The position numbers were made by a program, and so were the translations under genes. Positions 14,391 to 21,404 of a stretch of DNA of 37,481 bases are shown piece by piece; positions within the stretch are counted from its first letter, which is position 1; every line of letters begins with the position of its first letter. The notes beneath the pieces were generated by a model. It was given only the letters and a program-made list of their open reading frames with translations, was not told the origin of the DNA and made no database searches. Source of the DNA: QAMX01 sp003149835 (GTDB taxonomy: Bacteria > Bacillota > Clostridia > Oscillospirales > QAMX01); NCBI GenBank assembly GCA_959600635.1, contig CAUGMN010000018.1, positions 1-37,481 of the forward strand, in the 5' to 3' direction.

Positions 14391-14951
14391 ATGACCGAAA
14401 TCCGCGGGATTATCCCCGCCGTCAACGACTTCGCGCAGCTGCGCCGGTTTCTCGAAAGCGAATATTCGCTCTGCGTGCTCATGCACAGCCATCTCGCCGA
14501 CCTCGACGAGATTTTTGCCCGCCTCAAAAGCGCGGACAAGCGCGGCATGATCCACATCGATCTGATCCGCGGCCTCTCCGCCGACGAATACGGCGCGGAA
14601 TACCTGTGCGGCCGCCTCGCGCCCGCCGGCGTGATCAGCACGCGCCCGCCGGTCATCACCGCCTGCCGGCGCTTAGGCGTGACCGCGGTGCAGCGCTGCT
14701 TTCTGATCGACAGCAGCGCGCTGGAAAAAAGCCTCGCGGCCGTCGAAAAATGCCGCCCCGACTATGTGGAGCTGCTGCCCGCGCTGTGTACGCCGCTGTT
14801 TCCGGGGCTGCGCGCCCGGCTGAATATCCCTCTGATCGCCGGCGGGCTGATTCAGTCGAAGGGGATGGCTGAGAAAATTCTCAAAACAGGCGTGGACGCG
14901 GTGACGATCTCGATGAAAACGCTGCTCGGTCCGGCGAAAACGCCGTCGTAA
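14391..14951 (+). CDS. glpP: Glycerol-3-phosphate responsive antiterminator family protein (GlpP-like)
   Basis: 186 residues covering the GlpP fold, a TIM-barrel RNA-binding antiterminator. Recognisable are MHSHLADLDEIFARLK, GMIHIDLIRGLSADEYGAEYL, VISTRPPVITACRRLGVTAVQRCFLIDSSALEKS, and the C-terminal IPLIAGGLIQSKGMAEKILKTGVDAVTIS. GlpP proteins bind glycerol-3-phosphate and prevent termination upstream of glp genes. No glpF, glpK or glpD lies nearby, so its target leader is elsewhere or it has another ligand. GGAGGGAG stands before the ATG. Confidence 0.9.
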   Translation: MTEIRGIIPAVNDFAQLRRFLESEYSLCVLMHSHLADLDEIFARLKSADKRGMIHIDLIRGLSADEYGAEYLCGRLAPAGVISTRPPVITACRRLGVTAVQRCFLIDSSALEKSLAAVEKCRPDYVELLPALCTPLFPGLRARLNIPLIAGGLIQSKGMAEKILKTGVDAVTISMKTLLGPAKTPS

Positions 14952-15059
14952 ACGCGGCGGAGACACGCGGCGGGCGGCGGCTGAAAAACGGCGGACGCAG
15001 ATGATAAACGATTTTCCACCCCATCCCGCCCGGCCGCGGCGCAGAGGAGGCGAAGAACC

Positions 15060-15851
15060 ATGAAGCTGAAAATCCGCGAGGCCGTCGCCGTCGAGGGGCG
15101 CTACGACGCGCACGCCGTCCGCGCTGCGGTCGACACGCTTGTGATCGAGCTGGGCGGCTTTTCGGCGCTGCGCAGCGCCGAAAAGCGCCGGCTTCTGGAA
15201 ACCGTCGCCGCCGAGCGCGGGCTCATCCTCCTGACCGACAGCGACGCGGCCGGTTTTCTGATCCGAAACCGCCTGCGCAGTAAGCTTCGCGGCGCGGCGG
15301 TCAAGATGGCCTATGTGCCGGCCGTAAAAGGCAAGGAACGCCGCAAAAACCGGCGCAGCGCCGAGGGGCTGCTCGGCGTCGAGGGCATGAGCGCGGAGGT
15401 CATCCGCGCCGCGCTGCTCGCCGCGGGCGCCACGCCGCTCGGCATGAGCGCGGAAAGCCGGGAGGCCGGCGGCGATTTGCCCTTTTCCGCGGAAGCCGGC
15501 GGCGCGGAGAATCAGGCGGCCGCCGGTTGGAAGAATACGCCGCCGCCCGCGCAGACGGAGGGCGGTTTTTGTGAGCGCGGCGGCTCATTGCCCGGGACGG
15601 GTGTGACGCCCCCCAGCGCCGGCGCGGCGGCGGACAAGCCGCCGGGCTTTCCGCCCGTGACGCGCGCGGAGCTCTATGAGCGCGGCTTTTTCGGCCGCGC
15701 GGACAGCGCGCGGAAGCGCGCCGCGCTGCTCGCGGCGCTGGACCTGCCCGCGCACCTGTCGGTGAACGCGCTTACGCAGCTGCTGGACCTGCCCGCGTAC
15801 CGGCGAAAATATCAGACGTTTCTGGAACAGACGGAGGTTGATTCCCAGTGA
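15060..15851 (+). CDS. rnmV: RNase M5-like TOPRIM / DUF4093 protein
   Basis: 263 residues. The N-terminal TOPRIM domain shows VEGRYDAHAV (E of the first motif) and LTDSDAAGFLIRNRL (DxD-type motif), as in RNase M5, which matures 5S rRNA. The C-terminal TRAELYERGFFGRADSARKRAALLAALDLP...LTQLLDLPAYRRKY is the DUF4093 region usual in this family. Between them lies a Gly/Ala/Pro-rich, apparently disordered linker of about 70 residues (about 135-205), which makes it longer than the ~180-residue B. subtilis enzyme. Stop overlaps the next gene. Confidence 0.87.
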   Translation: MKLKIREAVAVEGRYDAHAVRAAVDTLVIELGGFSALRSAEKRRLLETVAAERGLILLTDSDAAGFLIRNRLRSKLRGAAVKMAYVPAVKGKERRKNRRSAEGLLGVEGMSAEVIRAALLAAGATPLGMSAESREAGGDLPFSAEAGGAENQAAAGWKNTPPPAQTEGGFCERGGSLPGTGVTPPSAGAAADKPPGFPPVTRAELYERGFFGRADSARKRAALLAALDLPAHLSVNALTQLLDLPAYRRKYQTFLEQTEVDSQ

Positions 15852-16798
15852 ATGCAGAGGTTTCCGAACAGCTTTTGATGCTGTTCGTGCTGATGGCGGT
15901 CGGGTTCGCCGCGGCCAAGGCCGGCCTGATCGACAAGACCGGCTCGGACAAGGTTTCGGCGCTGATTTCGCGCGTCACCATGCCCGCGATGTACATAGCG
16001 ACGTTTATGGCGCAGCCGTTTTCGGCTGAAAGCATGAAGCGCAGCGGCGTTTTGCTCGCGATCAGCGCGGGCTATTATGTGCTTGCGACGGCGATGGGCT
16101 TTCTCTATGTCCGGCTCGTCCGCGCCGACGAAAAAACGCGCGGCGTCTATCAGTTTATGATTATCTTTTCCAACGCCGCCTATATGGGCTTTCCGGTGCT
16201 CCGCGCCGTCCTCGGCGAGGAGGCGATCTTTTACGGCGCGTTTTTCAACCTGCCGTTCAACATCCTCGCCTATTCGCTGGGCATCTGGCTGCTGAGGCAC
16301 GGCCGCACGGACGTCGCCATGCGCAAGCGCGAGATGTTTCTGAACCCGGGGACGCTGGGCGTGCTGCTCGGCGTGGTGCTTTTCCTCGTCTCTCCGCTCG
16401 TCGACGGGACGAAATTTTACGACGCCTTTTATCAGGGCGCGCTCTGGAAGGGCCTCGACGCGCTCGGCGACACGACCGTGCCGCTGTCGATGATCGTCAT
16501 CGGCAGCGTTCTCGCCACGGTAAAGCCCGGCGCGGTTGTGAAAAACCTGCGCGTCTGGGGCGTTTGCGTGCTGCGGCTGCTGGCGCTGCCGCTGCTGATG
16601 CTGGTCTGCCTGCTGCCGCTGCCGCTCGACCCGATGACGCGCGGCATCCCCGTGCTCGTCGCCGGAATGCCGTGCGCGGTGTTCTGCGTGATTCTGTCCA
16701 AGGAATACGGCGGCGACGAGAAGACGGCCTCGGTCGGCGTTTTCCTCTCGACGCTGCTGTCCGCGGTGACGATTCCGCTGATCTCGTCGCTTTTGTAA
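15848..16798 (+). CDS. AEC (auxin efflux carrier) family transporter
   Basis: A 316-residue membrane protein of the AEC/BASS-like superfamily. The first segment LLMLFVLMAVGFAAAKAGLIDKTGSDKVSALISRVTMPAMYI is the family pattern. Hydrophobic helices follow around VLLAISAGYYVLATAMGFLYV, FIIFSNAAYMGFPVLRAVLG, NLPFNILAYSLGIWLL, LGVLLGVVLFLVSPL, VPLSMIVIGSVLATV and LLALPLLMLVCLLPLPL. Such carriers move organic acids or related anions; the substrate cannot be read. GTG start overlaps the RNase M5-like stop (GTGA). Confidence 0.93.
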   Translation: MNAEVSEQLLMLFVLMAVGFAAAKAGLIDKTGSDKVSALISRVTMPAMYIATFMAQPFSAESMKRSGVLLAISAGYYVLATAMGFLYVRLVRADEKTRGVYQFMIIFSNAAYMGFPVLRAVLGEEAIFYGAFFNLPFNILAYSLGIWLLRHGRTDVAMRKREMFLNPGTLGVLLGVVLFLVSPLVDGTKFYDAFYQGALWKGLDALGDTTVPLSMIVIGSVLATVKPGAVVKNLRVWGVCVLRLLALPLLMLVCLLPLPLDPMTRGIPVLVAGMPCAVFCVILSKEYGGDEKTASVGVFLSTLLSAVTIPLISSLL

Positions 16799-16860
16799 AG
16801 CCAATGCTTTGGAGAGACCGGCTGTGGAAATCGTGAACAGCACGGCTGCCTGAAAAAACT

Positions 16861-16898
16861 GCCCGCCGCGGGACAGCGTTTTCTGTCCTGCGGCGGGC
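16861..16898. terminator. 16-bp hairpin terminator between convergent genes
   Basis: Arms 16861-16876 and 16883-16898 pair with a single G-U, loop CGTTTT. It serves the AEC transporter on plus and the lipoprotein gene on minus. Only a weak T-run follows. Confidence 0.7.
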
Positions 16899-16925
16899 GG
16901 CTTTGTGCGGGGGCGGAGCGGGCGG

Positions 16926-17630
16926 CTACCGGATCGGCACGCGCTCGACGTCGGCATAGGCGACTGCCTCTTCGGCGCTCATGATTGCGGGGAGGTTGAC
17001 CTGTATCACTTCGCCGTCTTCGCTGAGAAAGTAAAAGCTGTGTACCCAGATCTTTTTATCCGGGTCGTCCGGCTTCTGTATACCGTAGGAAGGCGAGTAA
17101 TAATATGTGCGGCCGTTATAGGTCATTTCCGTATATCCCAGAGAACTGTCGAGGAGATTGGCCAAATAGACTTCGGGATTTCCGACTCTGTGCCAGACAA
17201 AATCCGCCTGCCGGGTAAAGCTCTCCGACTCGTCGGGAAATACGTTGTTTGGGATGGAATAGGTGATGCAGACATAAATCTCTCTGACCCGAACCTGCTT
17301 TACTTCCGCGTTTTCGGGGAGCACTTTCGGAGCGTAGTAGCAGTTTGTCCCACGGATGGCTTTTGCCTTGCCTGCGTCTTTCGAACGGACGGCGGCGACG
17401 AACTCGTCGATCGAATCGTAAAATTCGAGGCCGTCGTTGACGACATACTGAGACATATCGATCTCCGTTGTCTCTGCGGCGGGGGCAATTTCGGCGGAGG
17501 TATCCGCTCCGGCCTTTGCGACGTCTGTTTCGGCAGCCGTTCCGTTTGCCGCTCCGCAGGAAGCGAACAGCGCAAGCGCACAAAGCAGCAAAGGGAGCGC
17601 GGCCAGCCGGATTCGTATGCGTTTCGTCAT
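16926..17630 (-). CDS. Predicted lipoprotein, 234 aa
   Basis: Lipoprotein signal MTKRIRIRLAALPLLLCALA with lipobox LFASC (Cys about 25), then an Ala/Glu/Thr-rich spacer and a globular domain of about 180 residues. The domain starts with MSQYVVNDGLEFYDSIDEFVAAVRSKDAGKAKAI and has GYTEMTYNGRTYYYSPSYGI and HSFYFLSEDGEVIQVNLPA. I do not recognise the fold. GGAGG lies eight bases before the ATG at 17630. It is 17 bases downstream of the secreted protease gene, so they form one operon and may act together at the cell surface. Substrate, inhibitor or anchor are guesses. Confidence 0.8.
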   Translation of the reverse strand: MTKRIRIRLAALPLLLCALALFASCGAANGTAAETDVAKAGADTSAEIAPAAETTEIDMSQYVVNDGLEFYDSIDEFVAAVRSKDAGKAKAIRGTNCYYAPKVLPENAEVKQVRVREIYVCITYSIPNNVFPDESESFTRQADFVWHRVGNPEVYLANLLDSSLGYTEMTYNGRTYYYSPSYGIQKPDDPDKKIWVHSFYFLSEDGEVIQVNLPAIMSAEEAVAYADVERVPIR

Positions 17631-17647
17631 GTTCGTCAGCCTCCTTT

Positions 17648-18388
17648 TCAGTCGTGGGCGGATGGATTGAAATCTGTCCGGCAGTTGCGGCACCAGAGAT
17701 TATACTCCTGTAAGTTCGTTTCTGCGTCAAAGCTGCCTTTCATGATGCACCTGTCATCCGGATGACACACGGCGTCGCGGCAGCCGAAAAAGTGCGACAT
17801 CTCGTGCTGCATGATGCGGATGCGCAGGATATTGCCATGAGAGCGCAGGTTTGACGTGATTGCGTGTGTGCCGCCGACTCGGTTGGCGCACCCCAAATGC
17901 GCGCCGTGCGTGCCGTCGCTTCGGACGTAGCAGAGCGGAACGCCGAGCAGCGTCACCATGAGGTCGCTGCCGGAAAGCGAGAAATCCGTCTGGGTTTTGG
18001 CGATAATGCGGAAGCCGTTCTTGTGATGCACCGTGCCGTCGGAGCTGTTGCTGCACGGGCTGCCGCAGACGGCGTCGTCGCAGTACATCGACACGGGGCG
18101 GGCACAGAGGTTGACGACCGGAATGGAGACTTTTGCCGGCGCCGTCGGATTCAGGAGAATGTCCCATTTCCGTTCAAACGCCTGCGCCGCCCAGCCAAAT
18201 TCGGTGGTCACCGTGGACAAGGGAGACGGCATCCCGATATAATAGGTGTCGTCGTAGAAAAGCCTGACCGAAAGGCTGTGAGCCGTTGATTCTCTGGCCG
18301 CGTTCTCCTCGTCGTTTACGGCGGAGGGCGCTGCGCTGGCAAAGCAAAGCAGCGCGCAGAGAGCAAGCGCGGCGGGAAGCTTTTTCAT
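17648..18388 (-). CDS. Secreted zinc metalloprotease, metzincin type
   Basis: 246 residues with a signal peptide (cleavage near AFASAA-P, about residue 20). The motif QHEMSHFFGCRD at 194-205 reads HExxHxxGxxD: zinc ligands H195, H199 and probably D205, general base E196. DRCIM at 212-216 supplies a plausible Met-turn. A third-ligand Asp is known in snapalysin (M7), so that family is the closest analogy, but length (246) and the many cysteines differ. The mature part has about eleven cysteines, including CRNC near the C-terminus, suggesting disulfides. AAAGGAG precedes the ATG. The upstream half is unrecognised. Operon with the lipoprotein gene downstream. Confidence 0.8.
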   Translation of the reverse strand: MKKLPAALALCALLCFASAAPSAVNDEENAARESTAHSLSVRLFYDDTYYIGMPSPLSTVTTEFGWAAQAFERKWDILLNPTAPAKVSIPVVNLCARPVSMYCDDAVCGSPCSNSSDGTVHHKNGFRIIAKTQTDFSLSGSDLMVTLLGVPLCYVRSDGTHGAHLGCANRVGGTHAITSNLRSHGNILRIRIMQHEMSHFFGCRDAVCHPDDRCIMKGSFDAETNLQEYNLWCRNCRTDFNPSAHD

Positions 18389-18413
18389 ACGTCGGTTCTC
18401 CTTTCAGGATTCT

Positions 18414-18465
18414 GAAAGGGGCGGTTCATTGTGTGGTTGTCAAAGAGGTTTGCGCCGCCCCTTTC
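18414..18465. promoter_or_regulatory. 11-bp inverted repeat in the metalloprotease leader
   Basis: GAAAGGGGCGG (18414-18424) is matched by CCGCCCCTTTC (18455-18465) around a 30-base loop. It lies between the predicted promoter and the start of the protease gene, so it would be in the mRNA leader. Role unknown: attenuator, stability stem or operator. Confidence 0.45.
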
Positions 18466-18559
18466 GCAGGGTGGATGGCCTCCGACAAAAAATGGTCACC
18501 TGCCTTTCCGAACGGATGATTGCCGGATACGGCGCCTTGGTTCCGTTTTCTTCACGCTT

Positions 18560-18589
18560 ATCATAACATGTAGAAAACAAAAAAAACAA
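18560..18589 (-). promoter_or_regulatory. Candidate promoter of the protease operon
   Basis: On the minus strand TTGTTT (18584-18589), an 18-base spacer and TATGAT (18560-18565) preceded by TG-T. The surrounding AT-rich patch is unusual here. A leader of about 165 nt would result. Confidence 0.45.
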
Positions 18590-18617
18590 GTAAAAAATAA
18601 AAGAAAAGAAAAAACGA

Positions 18618-19433
18618 TTAATTTTTTTCCGCCGCTTTGCCGAGCAGATCGAGCGCGTTTTGGCAGAGGATTTTTTCCAAAAGCTCCGACGGCAGGCGCA
18701 GCGATTCGAGATAGCGGAGCGCCTCGGACGGATCGCACCACGGCAGATCGCTGCCGAAGAGGATGCGGCTGCTGTCATGGCGGCGGAGCATGCGCGTGAA
18801 CTGCGCCGGATCGAGGCCGAACAGCGAGGTCAGCGAGGTGTCGAGCCAGACGGGCCGGCCGATCAGCAGGCGCTCGACCTCGTCCCACTGGCGGTTGCCG
18901 CCGAAATGGGCGGCGACGAGCTTTAAGCGCGGAAAGGCGCGGAGGACGCGATCGATTCGCTCCGGCGAAGCGTGAATTTTGTCCGGCGAGATAAAGTCCC
19001 AGCCGGCGTGGGTGACGACGAAGAGGCCGAGCTCGGAACAGCGCGCGAAGATCGGCGCGAAGCGCGCGTCGTCGATGGCGACGCCCATATAATCGGGGTG
19101 AATCTTAATCCCCGCGACGCCGGCTTCGGCGAGGCGCGTCAGCTCCGCGTCGAGGCTGGCCTCGCTGCTCGTCGGGTTGACCGAGCCGAGGGAATAGAGG
19201 CGGGGATTTTGGTTGGTCTCGATGGCAAAGCGGTTGACGTTGGCGGTCTGACGGTCGTTGGTCGCGATGTTGAGCACAACGGCGCGGTCGATGCCGCAGG
19301 CGTCCATTTTGGCGAGCGTGCCCGCGGCGGTGCCGTCGGAGTGCGTCGGCAGGTTGCCGATGGCGCTCAGCTTGCCGAGCGCCTTTTCCGCGAGCGCATC
19401 GGGAAAACAGTGGGTATGGAAATCGATGATCAT
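18618..19433 (-). CDS. Amidohydrolase family protein (Amidohydro_2 type)
   Basis: 271 residues with a TIM-barrel metal hydrolase/decarboxylase layout: DFHTH at the N-terminus (HxH), GIKIHPDYMG (conserved Lys/His region), VTHAGWD, VAAHFGGNRQWDE and the C-terminal FGSDLPWCDPSEAL with the catalytic Asp. Enzymes of this group include 2-amino-3-carboxymuconate semialdehyde and related decarboxylases and lactone hydrolases; the substrate cannot be assigned. AAAGGAG precedes the ATG. Its own promoter is likely the extended -10 at 19696, with a leader of about 255 nt. Confidence 0.88.
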   Translation of the reverse strand: MIIDFHTHCFPDALAEKALGKLSAIGNLPTHSDGTAAGTLAKMDACGIDRAVVLNIATNDRQTANVNRFAIETNQNPRLYSLGSVNPTSSEASLDAELTRLAEAGVAGIKIHPDYMGVAIDDARFAPIFARCSELGLFVVTHAGWDFISPDKIHASPERIDRVLRAFPRLKLVAAHFGGNRQWDEVERLLIGRPVWLDTSLTSLFGLDPAQFTRMLRRHDSSRILFGSDLPWCDPSEALRYLESLRLPSELLEKILCQNALDLLGKAAEKN

Positions 19434-19695
19434 GGGCTTTTTCTCCTTTGAGGTCGTTTATCAGCGCGGAAAGCTCCCGCAACGGCATACGGCTGGCGGC
19501 GGCGGGAGGCTCGCGGGCTTTTTTGGGGGCGATTTTCCCCGTTTGGCCGCGCCCGCCGGTTCAGGAGGCCGCCCCGCGCGGCGCAGGATGTCTCCGGCGC
19601 TGACAGGCAGGAAAGCAGAGACCTTGAAGCGCGCGAACGCTGAATGGGGAAAATCGGTCCGGCGGTTTTGCGAACCGCCGCATCACGTTTTATTT

Positions 19696-19704
19696 ATTAT
19701 AGCA
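19696..19704 (-). promoter_or_regulatory. Extended -10 promoter of the amidohydrolase gene
   Basis: TGCTATAAT on the minus strand, with the hairpin 19661-19681 starting about 10 bases downstream of the predicted start. Leader of about 255 nt before the ATG at 19433. Confidence 0.45.
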
Positions 19705-19886
19705 CAGATCAGCGGCCGCGTCTAAGGTCTTTCGGCGGCCGGCCCGCCGGCTGTACAGGAAGAAAAAACGCTGTTTTGAAACCGATCGCCGGAGAATTCG
19801 GCAAAAAATGAGCGCTATGAGGGTCTTTGATATCGCATGTACAAAAAAAGAGGCTCTTGGAGGCGTATATTTTGTATTTTCGCTCC

Positions 19887-19915
19887 TTTACAAACGCCGG
19901 GGCGAGTGATATGAT
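19887..19915 (+). promoter_or_regulatory. Sigma-A promoter of the antiporter gene
   Basis: TTTACA (19887-19892), 17-base spacer and TATGAT (19910-19915), with TGA immediately upstream of the -10 making it an extended -10. About 45 bases before the ATG at 19961. Confidence 0.7.
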
Positions 19916-19960
19916 TTTTACTTAGGGCGTTTTTTAGAGTCAAAGAAAGAAGATGAAACG

Positions 19961-21241
19961 ATGGAATCGCTTTTGAGTATCGCCGTCGCGCTGATGGCGG
20001 GGCTTTTGTTTTCGCGCGTCGTCAAGGTGCTGAGGCTCCCGGCGGTAACGGGATATCTGATCGCCGGGGTTTTGATCGGTCCCTATTGTTTAGGCCGGCT
20101 CGGCATTCCGGGCCTCGGCTTCGTCAGCCATGAGGCCGTGACCTCGCTCGACGCGCTCTCGCAGGTCGCGCTTGGCTTCATCGCCTTTGCGATCGGCAAT
20201 GAATTCCGGCTCTCCCAGCTCAAACACACGGGCCGGCAGGCGACGGTGATCGCCTTTACCCAGGCGCTCGCTGCGACGGCTGTGGTCGACGCGGTGCTGA
20301 TCGGCGTGCATTTCCTCGTCGGCGACAAGCTGCCGATCCCCGCCGCGATTACGCTCGGCGCCATCGCCACGGCGACCGCGCCCGCCGCGACGCTGATGGT
20401 CGTCCGGCAGTACAAGGCGCGCGGCAAGCTCACCGAGATTCTTCTCCCCATCGTCGCGCTCGACGACGCGATCGGCCTCGTCGTCTTCGCCGTCTCGTTC
20501 GGCGTCGCCAAGGCGATGACGCAGGGGGAATTCAGCCTCGTTTCGATCCTCGCCGAGCCGCTGATCGAGGTCGTGCTTTCGATCGGGCTGGGCTTTGTCA
20601 TGGGTCTGCTGTTCACGTTTTTTGAGCGGTGGTTTCATTCCAACAGCAAGCGGCTCTGCCTGTCCGTCACCTTTGTGATTCTGACCGTCGCCGTTTCCAT
20701 GCTCGAATTTGAGGTCGGCGGCGTCCATGTCGGGTTTTCCTCGCTGCTGGTCTGCATGATGCTCGGCGCGGTTTTCTGCAACATCTGCGACTTTTCCGCG
20801 GAGCTGATGGAGAGAACCGACAAGTGGACGGCGCCGCTGTTTGTTCTGTTCTTCGTCCTCAGCGGCGCGGAGCTGGAGCTCAGCGTCTTTGCCGACCTCG
20901 CCATCGTCGGCGTCGGCGCGGCCTATATTCTGGCGCGCTCGGCCGGCAAGTATCTCGGCGCTTACGGCGGAGCGCTGGCGATGAAGTGCGAGCCCAACAT
21001 CGTCAAATATCTGGGCGTCACGCTGCTGCCGCAGGCGGGCGTCGCGCTCGGCATGTCGCTGACCGCGGCGCAGACGCTGGGCGCGGAGGGCGCTTTAATC
21101 CGCAACGTCTCGCTCTTCGCCGTGCTCGTCTACGAGCTGGTCGGCCCGCTGCTGACCAAGATCGCCCTCACCCGCGCCGGAGAGATCGTCCCCGGCGCGA
21201 CCGACGCGAGAGCCGCGGCGGACGGCGAGGACGACGAATAG
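19961..21241 (+). CDS. CPA2-type cation:proton antiporter (KefB/NapA-like)
   Basis: A 426-residue membrane protein of the monovalent cation:proton antiporter-2 family, with 12 or so hydrophobic segments. RLPAVTGYLIAGVLIGPYCLG at the N-terminus, GFIAFAIGNEF, GAIATATAPAATLMVVRQYKARGK and the ion-binding helix LPIVALDDAIGLVVF (paired Asp) are diagnostic. No RCK/TrkA domain is attached, unlike KefB/KefC. The C-terminus is a short charged tail. It runs alone, from its own promoter to a strong terminator. Ion (Na+ or K+) cannot be told. Confidence 0.93.
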   Translation: MESLLSIAVALMAGLLFSRVVKVLRLPAVTGYLIAGVLIGPYCLGRLGIPGLGFVSHEAVTSLDALSQVALGFIAFAIGNEFRLSQLKHTGRQATVIAFTQALAATAVVDAVLIGVHFLVGDKLPIPAAITLGAIATATAPAATLMVVRQYKARGKLTEILLPIVALDDAIGLVVFAVSFGVAKAMTQGEFSLVSILAEPLIEVVLSIGLGFVMGLLFTFFERWFHSNSKRLCLSVTFVILTVAVSMLEFEVGGVHVGFSSLLVCMMLGAVFCNICDFSAELMERTDKWTAPLFVLFFVLSGAELELSVFADLAIVGVGAAYILARSAGKYLGAYGGALAMKCEPNIVKYLGVTLLPQAGVALGMSLTAAQTLGAEGALIRNVSLFAVLVYELVGPLLTKIALTRAGEIVPGATDARAAADGEDDE

Positions 21242-21258
21242 GGCGGTTCTCCGTTTTG

Positions 21259-21303
21259 AAAGCTCCCCTGCGGTTTTTTATAAAACCGCAGGGGAGCTTT
21301 TCG
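21259..21303 (+). terminator. Strong 19-bp terminator hairpin after the antiporter
   Basis: Perfect 19-bp stem (21259-21277 with 21282-21300) over a TTAT loop, with A- and T-runs on both ends, so it can work in both directions: for the antiporter and for the convergent DUF4838 gene. Confidence 0.85.
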
Positions 21304-21404
21304 CTGTGTGTTTTCAAAAAGTCAGCCGGCGGTGCCGGCAGCATCCGTAGCATCATATCCGAAAGGGCGCACCAGCAGAGGGCATGAAAAATGCTTTTTT
21401 TGCT

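Larger units (their letters stand above)
19434..19960. other. Intergenic region with two divergent promoters
   Basis: No gene supported across 527 bases. It contains the leader of the amidohydrolase gene, a hairpin CGGCGGTT/AACCGCCG at 19661-19681, a minus-strand extended -10 (TGCTATAAT, 19696-19704) and a plus-strand promoter (19887-19915) for the antiporter gene. I found no riboswitch or T-box core in the leader. Confidence 0.55.

Noticed and set aside
17754..18167. Second minus-strand ORF in the protease gene
   Set aside because: Out-of-frame shadow of the metalloprotease.
19434..19695. T-box or metabolite riboswitch in the amidohydrolase leader
   Set aside because: The leader is long, but no TGGNACCGCG core or known riboswitch signature was visible.
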